Source: Carnobacterium_A sp036639135 (GTDB lineage: Bacteria > Bacillota > Bacilli > Lactobacillales > Carnobacteriaceae). Taken from it: 15,131 nucleotides of DNA. Under the pieces are notes generated by a model. That model saw only the letters and a program-made list of their open reading frames with translations. It was not told where the DNA came from and did not search any database. Numbering within the stretch: the first letter of the stretch is position 1; each line of letters opens with the position of its first letter. The stretch spans positions 1 through 15,131 of the forward strand of contig JAVWJE010000049.1 in NCBI GenBank assembly GCA_036639135.1. The letters are read 5' to 3'. Positions 6,937-14,742 of this stretch are shown piece by piece. The position numbers and the translations under genes were made by a program.

Positions 6937-9147
6937 ATGCCAAAAAATAAAATATATACATCTCAAGAAGTTATTGCTTTGACCGTTGGATATATGAACA
7001 GCAGTCATGTTGCTTTTGTGAAAAAAGCGTGCGATTATGCAACAAAAGCTCATGAAGGACAGTTACGAAAATCTGGAGAAGCTTATATTATTCATCCTAT
7101 TCAAGTTGCTGGTATATTAGCTGAACTAAAAATGGATCCAGTAACTGTTGCGACCGGCTTTTTACACGATGTAGTAGAAGATACTGACATCACATTTGAA
7201 GATATTTCAAGGGAGTTTACGCCTGAAGTAGCTATGTTAGTTGATGGGGTAACAAAACTAGGGAAAATTGAATTCAAATCACATGAAGAACAACAAGCAG
7301 AAAATCATCGTAAGATGTTATTAGCGATGGCAAAAGATTTACGCGTTATCATGGTTAAACTCGCAGATAGACTTCATAATTTACGTACATTAAAGTATCA
7401 TAGACCAGATAAACAAAGAAGAATTGCCAATGAAACATTAGAAATTTATGCACCGTTAGCTGATCGATTAGGCATTAACAAAGTGAAGTGGGAGTTAGAG
7501 GATACTTCTTTACGTTACTTAAATCCTCAACAATATTATCGGATTGTCCATTTAATGAATTCTAAAAGAGAAGAGCGAGAATCATATATCTCAAATACTA
7601 TTCAAATTATCCAGGATTCTGTTGACGAACTAAGTATACATGCTGATATTTATGGTCGTCCAAAACATATCTATTCTATTTATACCAAAATGAAAGATCA
7701 AAAAAAACAATTTAACGAGATATATGATTTACTGGCGATACGCGTTATTGTCGATTCTATTAAAGATTGCTATGCTGTTTTAGGTGCTGTCCATACTCGC
7801 TGGAAACCTATGCCTGGGAGATTTAAGGATTACATTGCGATGCCGAAATCAAATATGTACCAATCTATTCACACAACTGTTATTGGTCCTAACGGAAGAC
7901 CAGTAGAAGTTCAGATAAGAACGGAAGAAATGCATCAAGTTGCTGAGTATGGTGTTGCTGCGCATTGGGCATACAAAGAAGGCATCACTAAAAGAATGGA
8001 AAGTACAGATGTAGGAGAAAAAATATCTTGGTTTAGAGATATCTTAGAACTACAAAGCGAATCCAATGATGCTAGTGATTTTATGGAAAGTGTGAAAGGC
8101 GATATTCTTAAAGATAAAGTTTACGTTTTCACTCCTAAAGGGGATGTAAGTGAACTGCCTTCAGGAGCTGGACCCTTAGATTTCGCTTATCATATCCATA
8201 CTGAAATTGGGAATAAAACAATTGGAGCAAAAGTCAATGGCAAAATAGTTCCCTTAAACTATAAGTTAAAAACGGGTGATATTATTGAGATTTTAACTTC
8301 ACCAAATTCATCTGGTCCAAGCCGCGATTGGATTAGTGTCGTTTCAACTAGTAAAGCAAAAAATAAAATTAAACGTTTTTTTAAATTGCAAGACCGTGAA
8401 GAAAATATCATAAAGGGACGGGAATCACTTGAAAAGCAACTACAAGAAATGCAATTTCTTCCTAAAGATTTTTTAACAAAACAAAATATAAAGGTACTTT
8501 CAGATCGTTTTAATTTCACCGCTGAAGAAGACTTATACGCGTCTATTGGATTTGGTGAAGTCACTGCTTTAGCTGTTGCTAATCGATTGACTGAAAAAGA
8601 AAGACGTGTAAGAGAAAATGAAAAGAAAGCTCTAGAAATTGATACTATCGAAGTGAAATCAAAAAAAGAAACGGATAAAATCAAAGTTCGTCATGAAGGC
8701 GGAATTGTTATCCAAGGTGTCGATAATTTGCTAGTAAGAATTAGCCGTTGTTGTAGCCCTGTTCCAGGAGATCCAATTGTAGGCTATATTACCAAAGGAA
8801 GAGGAATTTCCATCCATAGAGCTGATTGTCCTAATGTGAAAGCTGCAAAAGATGCTGAGAATCGTTTAATTGATGTGGAATGGGAAGATACTTCCTCTCA
8901 AGGACAAGAATATGATGCAGATCTTCAAATTGAAGGCTATAATCGTTCGGGTTTGCTTAATGAAGTATTACAAGTTGTGAATGGCATGACGCGTAACTTA
9001 AATAATGTCAGCGGCAAAGTAGACAATAATCGAATGGCCACTATTACGTTGACTGTAGGAATCCCAAATTTAAATCATCTAGAAAGAATTATCGATAAGA
9101 TTAAAATGATTCCGGATGTCTACAACGTTCATAGAATATCATCTTAA
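6937..9147 (+). CDS. relA: bifunctional (p)ppGpp synthetase/hydrolase (Rsh)
   Basis: This is the long Rel/Rsh enzyme of Gram-positive bacteria. It makes the alarmone (p)ppGpp from ATP and GTP/GDP on starved ribosomes and also hydrolyses it. Domains in order: the HD hydrolase, with H53, the HD pair H77-D78 in FLHDVVED, and D144 in KLADRLHNLR, all present, so hydrolysis should work; the synthetase, with RPKHIYSIYTKM (241-252), FKDYIAMPKSNMYQSIHTT (296-314) and the catalytic-type glutamate in VEVQIRTEE; TGS from about 395 (VYVFTPKGDV); the Cys-rich segment SRCCSPVPGD with HRADC; and a C-terminal ACT domain (LQIEGYNRSGLL to the end). The 736-residue length is typical. GAAGGTGA lies a few bases before ATG 6937. 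Transcription probably starts at the 6793-6821 promoter and continues into dtd, 36 bases downstream. Confidence 0.97.
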   Translation: MPKNKIYTSQEVIALTVGYMNSSHVAFVKKACDYATKAHEGQLRKSGEAYIIHPIQVAGILAELKMDPVTVATGFLHDVVEDTDITFEDISREFTPEVAMLVDGVTKLGKIEFKSHEEQQAENHRKMLLAMAKDLRVIMVKLADRLHNLRTLKYHRPDKQRRIANETLEIYAPLADRLGINKVKWELEDTSLRYLNPQQYYRIVHLMNSKREERESYISNTIQIIQDSVDELSIHADIYGRPKHIYSIYTKMKDQKKQFNEIYDLLAIRVIVDSIKDCYAVLGAVHTRWKPMPGRFKDYIAMPKSNMYQSIHTTVIGPNGRPVEVQIRTEEMHQVAEYGVAAHWAYKEGITKRMESTDVGEKISWFRDILELQSESNDASDFMESVKGDILKDKVYVFTPKGDVSELPSGAGPLDFAYHIHTEIGNKTIGAKVNGKIVPLNYKLKTGDIIEILTSPNSSGPSRDWISVVSTSKAKNKIKRFFKLQDREENIIKGRESLEKQLQEMQFLPKDFLTKQNIKVLSDRFNFTAEEDLYASIGFGEVTALAVANRLTEKERRVRENEKKALEIDTIEVKSKKETDKIKVRHEGGIVIQGVDNLLVRISRCCSPVPGDPIVGYITKGRGISIHRADCPNVKAAKDAENRLIDVEWEDTSSQGQEYDADLQIEGYNRSGLLNEVLQVVNGMTRNLNNVSGKVDNNRMATITLTVGIPNLNHLERIIDKIKMIPDVYNVHRISS

Positions 9148-9183
9148 TTAAGAACATTGATTAGGATAGAAAAGAGGTTAGTT

Positions 9184-9630
9184 TTGAGGATAGTTATTCA
9201 AAGGAGTAAGAAAGCAGAAGTAAAAATAGGAAATGATCGTGTTGGAAGTATTGAACAAGGTTTAGTCTTGTTAGTAGGAATTGAATCTGCTGACACACAA
9301 GAAGATGTTGATTACCTAGTGAGGAAAATAGTAACTATGCGCATCTTTTCAGATGAATCAGATAAAATGAATCTTTCTGTTCAAGATGTTAAAGGGGATA
9401 TTTTATCCGTTTCTCAGTTTACGTTACATGCAGAAACTAAAAAAGGAAACCGTCCAAGTTTTATCCAAGCGGCAAAGCCAGAAGTGGCTATTCCTTTATA
9501 CGAGTCATTCAATGAAGGACTAAGAAAAAATGATTTGCGTGTTGTGAATGGTGTTTTTGGTGCAGATATGCAAGTTTCATTAATAAATGATGGACCTGTT
9601 ACAATCATTATTGATAGTAAAAACAAATAA
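9184..9630 (+). CDS. dtd: D-aminoacyl-tRNA deacylase
   Basis: Dtd hydrolyses D-amino acids (D-Tyr and others), and glycine wrongly attached to tRNAAla, from tRNA, guarding translation against mischarging. From TTG 9184 the protein has 148 residues and starts MRIVIQRSKKAEV, the normal family beginning. AGAGG at 9173-9177 is 6 bases upstream. A longer frame from TTG 9157 would add nine non-conserved residues and lacks a site. Hallmarks are SQFTLHAETKKGNRPSF (77-93), the chirality and catalytic segment, and NDGPVT (135-140), the cross-subunit Gly-cis-Pro motif; both are intact. It sits 36 bases after relA in the same transcript, a pairing common in Firmicutes. The stop codon is embedded in the left arm of the downstream terminator. 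Confidence 0.95.
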   Translation: MRIVIQRSKKAEVKIGNDRVGSIEQGLVLLVGIESADTQEDVDYLVRKIVTMRIFSDESDKMNLSVQDVKGDILSVSQFTLHAETKKGNRPSFIQAAKPEVAIPLYESFNEGLRKNDLRVVNGVFGADMQVSLINDGPVTIIIDSKNK

Positions 9631-9681
9631 AAAAGACCTTTCTCATTTTTTTCTTTAGAAGAAATGAGAAAGGTCTTTTTT
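9629..9681. terminator. bidirectional terminator between dtd and the convergent amidase gene
   Basis: A perfect 20-bp stem pairs 9629-9648 with 9662-9681 (core AGACCTTTCTCAT with ATGAGAAAGGTCT) around a 13-base loop. Six A precede and six T follow, so both strands read as stem plus T6. It ends relA-dtd on the plus strand and the amidase transcript on the minus strand. Confidence 0.95.
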
Positions 9682-9685
9682 ATAG

Positions 9686-11008
9686 TTAAGAAGAAAAGTA
9701 ATTATTTAATGCTTGGTAAATGCTCTCTACAGCAAATGCACGATAAGAGTCTGTATAAATAGTCGCTTGGTCAACAGTATTATTTAAATAGCCTAATTCT
9801 AATAATATTGCAGGTTGAGTATTTTCTCTTAGAACATAATAATCACCAACACGAGTACCATTGTTTGGTAAAGGATTATTGATTTGAAGTTGTTTATTAA
9901 TGGTTTCAGCTAAACTTTTATCTTTTTCATGATAATAATAAGAAGTTGTTCCACTAACCTCGTTAGGTATTTCTGTTGAATCGTAATGTATGCTAATAAA
10001 TGCATCGGCAGAAGATTGATTGCTAATATAAGCTCGATCATTTAAACTAACAAATTCGTCTGAGCTTCGAGTAAGGATGACATTAACTCCAGCTTGTTTA
10101 AGTCGATTAGAAAGAGCCATCGCTGTTTTTAACGTAGCTTGTTTTTCATTGTAGTTTGCAGCAGGTGCTCCTGGATCTTCGCCACCATGTCCAGCATCAA
10201 TAACAATAGTTGCTTCAGCTAACGATGTGATATTAGCTGCAGGTGCTGAAGTCTGGTTTCCTGATAAATCAACTACCCAGTTAGCAACATAACCTGTTTG
10301 ACCTTGGCTATTTTTAATCTTATACCATTCGCCTTCAGTACTTAAATAGGTAAGATTATCTCCTTTCGCAGCTTTAAAAAGAACGACTTCATTGATAGAT
10401 GGACCGTTTCGGATATTTGTATCTTCAGATCGAACCGTAACAGTTTTAATAGAAGTGTCTTCACTTTTTTTAGTTGAAATCAATTTTGGAATGATTGATT
10501 TTTTTTCTGCTGTTATTTTTATTAAATCAGAACTAACCCAAGCAACTTGATCATTATATTGTACTTGAGTCCAATTATTCTGTTGGAAAAGAACGGTTAA
10601 TTCAGTCCCTTTAGTTGCTTTTCCTAAAATGGTAGCCTCTAAATTACCTTCGCTTCTAATATTGGCTGACTCTACAGAAATGGTACCTAATTTATTTGAA
10701 GCAGCACTGAATTCTGTATTTCCAATCAACCAACTAGCGACCCAACCAATTTGATCATTACTCAAACGGATTTTATACCATTCATTTTCTTCGGATAAAA
10801 TGTTTATTTTTTCGCCATCCCCGACTTGTGTCATAATATCATATGATAAGCCAGGACCAGTACGAATATTTACAACGCTTGCATCAACTTTAATGGTATT
10901 CTGGTTAGCAAGGACAAGCGTTGAAAAGGTTGTTATACTAATAAATAAAATAATAGCTATAAAAACAATGATATTCTTTGGTTGTTTTAATGTCTCCATT
11001 TTTTCCAT
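9686..11008 (-). CDS. secreted N-acetylmuramoyl-L-alanine amidase with three SH3b domains
   Basis: The 440-residue product is a peptidoglycan hydrolase expected to cut the bond between N-acetylmuramic acid and L-alanine. Residues 12-34 are a hydrophobic signal peptide or signal anchor ending near VLANQ. Three bacterial SH3 repeats follow (about 38-96, 108-166 and 188-247), each with the (V)NIRxGP or ANIRSE start, a WYKI/WTQV strand and a GWV/AWV/GYV turn; they probably bind the wall. The Amidase_3 catalytic domain (about 267-438) has zinc ligands H274 (DAGHGGEDPG), E288 (NEKQ) and H341 (SIHYD), and catalytic E404 (LLELGYLNN). All are present, so it should be active. GAGGGA is 5 bases before the start. 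Position between dtd and hisS plus this architecture suggests a counterpart of Bacillus YrvJ or Staphylococcus LytH; that identity is inferred. It faces dtd and shares its terminator. Confidence 0.93.
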   Translation of the reverse strand: MEKMETLKQPKNIIVFIAIILFISITTFSTLVLANQNTIKVDASVVNIRTGPGLSYDIMTQVGDGEKINILSEENEWYKIRLSNDQIGWVASWLIGNTEFSAASNKLGTISVESANIRSEGNLEATILGKATKGTELTVLFQQNNWTQVQYNDQVAWVSSDLIKITAEKKSIIPKLISTKKSEDTSIKTVTVRSEDTNIRNGPSINEVVLFKAAKGDNLTYLSTEGEWYKIKNSQGQTGYVANWVVDLSGNQTSAPAANITSLAEATIVIDAGHGGEDPGAPAANYNEKQATLKTAMALSNRLKQAGVNVILTRSSDEFVSLNDRAYISNQSSADAFISIHYDSTEIPNEVSGTTSYYYHEKDKSLAETINKQLQINNPLPNNGTRVGDYYVLRENTQPAILLELGYLNNTVDQATIYTDSYRAFAVESIYQALNNYFSS

Positions 11009-11059
11009 TTAATCCCTCACTAACTTTTTATTGCAAACGTTTAATTTATAATTAACTTG

Positions 11060-11089
11060 ATTATAGCAATTAAACTACCTGTTATGCAA
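11060..11089 (-). promoter_or_regulatory. candidate promoter of the amidase gene
   Basis: On the minus strand a perfect TATAAT (plus-strand 11060-11065) lies about 52 bases before the amidase start. TTGCAT (11084-11089) is 18 bases upstream of it. The -10 is strong and the -35 poor. It is divergent from the hisS promoter. Confidence 0.55.
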
Positions 11090-11153
11090 TGAAATACTAA
11101 ATTATTCAATTAAGAAATTAAAATTCAATAAAATAAATTCCGCTTTTCAAAAC

Positions 11154-11182
11154 TTGACAAGTACAAAGCTTTCTTGTAATGT
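11154..11182 (+). promoter_or_regulatory. promoter of the T-box/hisS-aspS transcript
   Basis: A perfect TTGACA (11154-11159) is followed after 17 bases by TAATGT (11177-11182), a weak -10. The position, about 20 bases before the first T-box helix, fits a transcript starting near 11190. Confidence 0.6.
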
Positions 11183-11202
11183 AACTATATTAGAACATAA
11201 AG

Positions 11203-11432
11203 ACCCGACGAAAGAAAAAGTAAGCTTTTTAATGTGCAAAAAGAAAGAACCATCTTGGCTGGAAATGGTTCCCATTATAAATCTGAATGACATTCTGGAG
11301 GGTTAATAGTGAAAAGCTATTACGTTACGAGCGTTAATCGTTGAGGAGAGTTCTTGCTCTCAAAAAAAGGTGGTACCACGAGAAATAAATTAAACTCGTC
11401 CTTATTCTGTTATGGAATAAGGGCTTTTTTTT
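11203..11432 (+). promoter_or_regulatory. T-box leader controlling hisS-aspS
   Basis: This is a tRNA-sensing leader: an uncharged tRNA stabilises the antiterminator so that the downstream synthetase genes are transcribed. Stem I runs from 11203 to 11303. Its specifier loop has AGTA (11219-11222) facing GAA (11285-11287), below an 11-position helix (11223-11233 with 11274-11284). The distal arm pairs GAACCAT with ATGGTTC around a loop containing TTGGCTGG. The specifier codon after GAA-T is GAC (Asp, 11289-11291); CAT (His, 11291-11293) overlaps it by one base. TAATAG/CTATTA (11304-11322) and GAGAG/CTCTC (11346-11361) are further stems. The T-box AAGGTGGTACCACGAG spans 11367-11382: AAGG pairs with CCTT (11400-11403), ACGAG with CTCGT (11395-11399), leaving the TGGTACC bulge. 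The competing terminator occupies 11398-11432. Confidence 0.95.
11398..11432 (+). terminator. T-box terminator before hisS
   Basis: GTCCTTATTC (11398-11407) pairs with GAATAAGGGC (11415-11424), 10 bp with one wobble and a 7-base loop, followed by eight T (11425-11432). Its left arm shares bases with the antiterminator, so the two structures exclude each other. Confidence 0.93.
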
Positions 11433-11485
11433 GTTTTTTTTATTAAGATAACTAAATCTTTATTAAACTAAGGAGTGTTTACAGT

Positions 11486-12811
11486 ATGCAAATTCAAAGA
11501 CCAAAAGGAACAGCAGATTTATTGCCTTTAAATTCTTTAAAGTGGCAATATATAGAAGAGACAGCAAAAATAATCTTAGGAGATTATCAATTTAGTGAAA
11601 TCAGAACACCTATTTTTGAAAGTTATGATCTATTTTCACGTGGTGTGGGAGAAACCAGTGACATCGTTTCTAAAGAAATGTATGATTTTTATGATAAAGG
11701 TAAACGACACATGTCTCTTCGTCCAGAAGGAACAGCTCCCGTTGTTCGTGCATTCGTTGAAAACAAATTATTTGGACCAGAATATGCAAAACCTTATAAA
11801 GTTTATTATATGGGACCTATGTTCCGATATGAGCGACCACAAGGTGGAAGAATGAGACAGTTCCATCAATTAGGTGTGGAGGTATTTGGAAGTATGAATC
11901 CGGCTATTGATGTCGAAACAATGGCATTAGCAATGGATCTATTCAATGAACTTGGGCTGCAACACTTTACTTTAGTTATCAATTCACTTGGAGATATAGA
12001 GAGTAGAAAAGCTTATCGAGAAGCATTAATTGCTTATCTTGAACCTCATTTTGAGGAATTAAGTGAAGATTCTCAAATTAGATTGCACAAGAATCCTTTA
12101 AGAGTATTGGATAGTAAAAATAAAAATGATCAAGAAATTGTAAAAAATGCACCTTCAATCTTAGATTATTTAAATGAAGAATCAAAAAAGCATTTCGAAG
12201 AAGTAAAAGAAATGTTAGATGTATTAGATATTCCTTATCAAATTAATAGCAATATGGTGAGAGGACTAGATTATTACAACCATACTATTTTTGAAATTAT
12301 GAGTGATGCTCCTGGATTTGGAGCGATTACAACTATTTGTGCAGGTGGTCGTTATGACGGACTTGTAGAAGAAATAGGAGGACCTGCGACTCCTGGATTT
12401 GGCTTTGCTCTAGGATTAGAACGTTTGATTCTTACATTAGAAGCTGAAGAAGTTGAGATTTTTAACACACATGAAGTAGATGTTTACGTTGTTGGTTTGG
12501 GTGAATCTACTAACATAGAAACGTTAAAATTAGTACAAACTATTCGCCGTGCTGGATTTTCTGCAGATCGAGATTACTTTGATAGAAAAGCAAAAGCACA
12601 GTTTAAAACAGCTTCTAAGTTAAATGCTAAAGTCGTTTTAACAGTTGGTGAAGAAGAGTTAAGCAATGGAGAAGCTAATTTTAAAGTAATGAAAAACAAT
12701 ACTGAATCAAGTGTTAAATTAAAAGAACTTTATAAAGATTTTGAAAAGGTATTTAATTTAAAAACAACAGATATGACGGCATTTAATGATTTCTTTAACA
12801 AAGAAAAATAA
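11486..12811 (+). CDS. hisS: histidyl-tRNA synthetase
   Basis: HisRS, a class II synthetase, charges tRNAHis with histidine. Visible hallmarks are RPKGTADLLP at the N-terminus, RTPIFESYDLFSRGVGETSDI (motif 1 region, from 40), SLRPEGTAPVVRA (77-89), motif 2 MFRYERPQGGRMRQFHQLG (112-130), the histidine-binding RGLDYYNHT (259-267), AGGRYDGL (286-293) and motif 3 ALGLERL (308-314). The C-terminal part from about 328 (VDVYVVGLG) is the anticodon-binding domain. The length, 441 residues, is slightly above the usual 420-430 because of a short C-terminal tail. AAGGAGTG lies about 9 bases before ATG 11486. It is the first gene behind the T-box, with aspS 22 bases downstream in the same transcript. Confidence 0.97.
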   Translation: MQIQRPKGTADLLPLNSLKWQYIEETAKIILGDYQFSEIRTPIFESYDLFSRGVGETSDIVSKEMYDFYDKGKRHMSLRPEGTAPVVRAFVENKLFGPEYAKPYKVYYMGPMFRYERPQGGRMRQFHQLGVEVFGSMNPAIDVETMALAMDLFNELGLQHFTLVINSLGDIESRKAYREALIAYLEPHFEELSEDSQIRLHKNPLRVLDSKNKNDQEIVKNAPSILDYLNEESKKHFEEVKEMLDVLDIPYQINSNMVRGLDYYNHTIFEIMSDAPGFGAITTICAGGRYDGLVEEIGGPATPGFGFALGLERLILTLEAEEVEIFNTHEVDVYVVGLGESTNIETLKLVQTIRRAGFSADRDYFDRKAKAQFKTASKLNAKVVLTVGEEELSNGEANFKVMKNNTESSVKLKELYKDFEKVFNLKTTDMTAFNDFFNKEK

Positions 12812-12833
12812 AACGATACAGGAGTTGGATGAA

Positions 12834-14603
12834 ATGGCAGAACGGACAGAATATTGTGGAAGAATTTCAAAAGAATTATTAGGCCATACGGTAACTCTAA
12901 AAGGCTGGGTTCAAAAAAGACGTGACTTAGGTGATTTGATATTTATCGATTTACGAGATCGCGAAGGGATTATTCAAGTCGTCTTTAATCCTGTTTTTTC
13001 AAAAAAAGCACTGGCTATTGCTGAAACGGTTCGAAATGAATACGTTCTAGAAATAAAAGGAAAAGTGGTAGCGCGAAATGAGAATGTCATCAATAGAAAT
13101 ATCCCTACTGGAGAATTAGAAGTTGAAGTTGAAGAAATAAAAATTTTAAATGAGTCTAAAACAACCCCTTTTTATATTGAAGATGGCGTAGCTGTTTCTG
13201 ATGATAAAAGATTAGAATACCGTTATTTAGATTTAAGACGTCCAGAAATGACTAAAAATTTCATGTTGCGTCATAAAATGACGAAATCTGTTCGTAATTA
13301 TCTAGATAACAGTGAATTCATTGACATTGAAACACCTTATCTAACTAAATCAACTCCTGAAGGGGCTCGCGATTATTTGGTTCCTTCACGTGTTCATCCG
13401 GGTCATTTTTACGCTTTGCCGCAATCTCCTCAATTGTTCAAACAATTATTGATGGGTGCAGGATTCGACCGTTATTATCAAATCGTTCGTTGTTTTAGAG
13501 ATGAAGACTTACGTGGCGATCGTCAGCCAGAATTCACTCAAATCGATATAGAAACAAGCTTTTTAAAAGCAGAAGAAATTCAAAACTTTACGGAAGAAAT
13601 GCTAGTTAAAGTGATGAAAGATACAAAAAGGATAGATATTCCTAGACCATTCCCACAAATGAGCTATGATGAAGCAATTAACCGTTTTGGGAGCGATAAG
13701 CCTGATATCCGTTTTGGTTTAGAACTTATTCAAATAAGTGATTTAGTTGAAAACTCTGAGTTTAAAGTGTTTAGCAGTGCTGTATTTAACGGTGGTGAAG
13801 TTAAAGCGATTAATGTTAAAGGAGCAGCGGATAAATTTTCTAGAAAAGATATTGATGCTTTAGGAGAATTTGTTTCTATTTATGGAGCAAAAGGTTTAGC
13901 TTGGTTAAAAGTAGAAAAAGATGAACTAAAAGGACCTATTGCTAAATTTTTTAAAGAGAATCCAGAAGAACTAGTTAACCGCTTAGAAGCAGAAGCTGGG
14001 GACTTATTATTATTCGTTGCTGACAAAAAGAAGGTTGTTTCAGACTCTTTAGGAGCGCTTCGTACCAAATTAGGAAAAGAATTAGACTTGATTGATAAAT
14101 CTGTCTTTGCTTTCCTTTGGATAGTTGACTGGCCGTTACTGGAGTATGACGATGAAGCTAAACGGTATACCGCTGCTCATCATCCATTTACAATGCCAAG
14201 AGAAGAAGATGTGGCTTTATTAGAAACCGCACCAGAAAAAGTTCATGCCCAAGCCTATGATATTGTTTTAAATGGTTATGAATTAGGCGGAGGTTCTATT
14301 AGAATTCATTCTCGTAAGGTTCAAGAGAAAATGTTTTCTGCATTAGGTTTTACAAAAGAAGAGGCATACTCTCAATTTGGTTTCTTGTTAGAAGCGCTAG
14401 AATATGGTTTCCCACCTCATGGAGGAATAGCGCTAGGATTAGATCGATTTGCAATGTTATTAGCTGGTGAAGACAATATTCGCGAAGTTATTGCGTTCCC
14501 TAAAAATGGTAAGGCAGTTGACCCTTTGACAAAAGCTCCGAGCTTAGTTAGTGATGCACAATTAGTAGACTTATCTATTAAAACACTTAAAACGGAAAAA
14601 TAA
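12834..14603 (+). CDS. aspS: aspartyl-tRNA synthetase
   Basis: AspRS, class IIb, charges tRNAAsp. The N-terminal OB-fold anticodon domain contains GWVQKRRDLGDLIFIDLRDR (24-43). The catalytic core shows EYRYLDLRR, ETPYLTKSTPEGARDYLVPS (166-185), QSPQLFKQLLM (197-207), motif 2 RCFRDEDLRGDRQPEFTQID (219-238), the bacterial GAD insertion in the middle and motif 3 GGIALGLDRFAMLLAG near the end. The 589-residue length is normal for bacterial AspRS. The Leu in RRDLGD matches what I recall for discriminating enzymes, where non-discriminating ones carry His; this suggests a dedicated AsnRS elsewhere. ATG 12834, 9 bases after GGAG (12821-12824), gives the normal N-terminus; a longer frame back to 12786 would overlap hisS without support. 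Confidence 0.97.
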   Translation: MAERTEYCGRISKELLGHTVTLKGWVQKRRDLGDLIFIDLRDREGIIQVVFNPVFSKKALAIAETVRNEYVLEIKGKVVARNENVINRNIPTGELEVEVEEIKILNESKTTPFYIEDGVAVSDDKRLEYRYLDLRRPEMTKNFMLRHKMTKSVRNYLDNSEFIDIETPYLTKSTPEGARDYLVPSRVHPGHFYALPQSPQLFKQLLMGAGFDRYYQIVRCFRDEDLRGDRQPEFTQIDIETSFLKAEEIQNFTEEMLVKVMKDTKRIDIPRPFPQMSYDEAINRFGSDKPDIRFGLELIQISDLVENSEFKVFSSAVFNGGEVKAINVKGAADKFSRKDIDALGEFVSIYGAKGLAWLKVEKDELKGPIAKFFKENPEELVNRLEAEAGDLLLFVADKKKVVSDSLGALRTKLGKELDLIDKSVFAFLWIVDWPLLEYDDEAKRYTAAHHPFTMPREEDVALLETAPEKVHAQAYDIVLNGYELGGGSIRIHSRKVQEKMFSALGFTKEEAYSQFGFLLEALEYGFPPHGGIALGLDRFAMLLAGEDNIREVIAFPKNGKAVDPLTKAPSLVSDAQLVDLSIKTLKTEK

Positions 14604-14639
14604 ATTTTAAGATATATTTTTCATAGATGACTCTAAAAG

Positions 14640-14681
14640 AGCATTAAGAAACTTTTAAAGGAGGTTCTTAATGCTTTTTTT
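14640..14681 (+). terminator. intrinsic terminator after aspS
   Basis: AGCATTAAGAA (14640-14650) pairs perfectly over 11 bp with TTCTTAATGCT (14665-14675) around a 14-base loop, followed by seven T (14675-14681). The loop contains AAAGGAGG, a perfect Shine-Dalgarno sequence, six bases before an ATG inside the right arm. Confidence 0.88.
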
Positions 14682-14742
14682 CTTAAATAATTGCTTTAAA
14701 CTGAACATAATTATTGTGAATAAAAAGGAGGAAACACAATGA
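14671..14742 (+). CDS. possible 23-residue leader ORF before sppA
   Basis: ATG 14671 is preceded at ideal spacing (6 bases) by AAAGGAGG (14657-14664). The frame encodes 23 residues beginning MLFFLNNCFKLNIIIV and ending KKEETQ. Its TGA (14740-14742) overlaps the sppA ATG (14739-14741), the pattern of translational coupling. Against it, the site and start lie in the loop and right arm of the aspS terminator, so most transcripts would end within the first codons, and no homology is recognised. It may be chance. Confidence 0.25.
   Translation: MLFFLNNCFKLNIIIVNKKEETQ

Noticed and set aside
8259..8684. 141-codon open frame on the minus strand
   Set aside because: It lies wholly inside relA, whose conserved protein is intact. 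Its product is Ser/Phe-rich, as expected from the antisense of a Lys/Glu-rich gene, and it has no plausible start context.
9157..9183. Extended dtd start at TTG 9157
   Set aside because: The added residues are not family-like, whereas TTG 9184 has AGAGG at good spacing and gives the canonical MRIVIQR start.
10800..11012. 70-codon plus-strand frame
   Set aside because: It is antisense to the signal peptide and first SH3b domain of the amidase and has no recognisable protein features.
11595..11855. 86-codon open frame on the plus strand
   Set aside because: It is a second-frame shadow of the highly conserved motif 1 and motif 2 region of hisS.
12786..12833. Longer N-terminus for AspRS overlapping hisS
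   Set aside because: No ribosome binding site supports a start at 12786 and the added residues are unlike the family. GGAG at 12821-12824 places the start at 12834.
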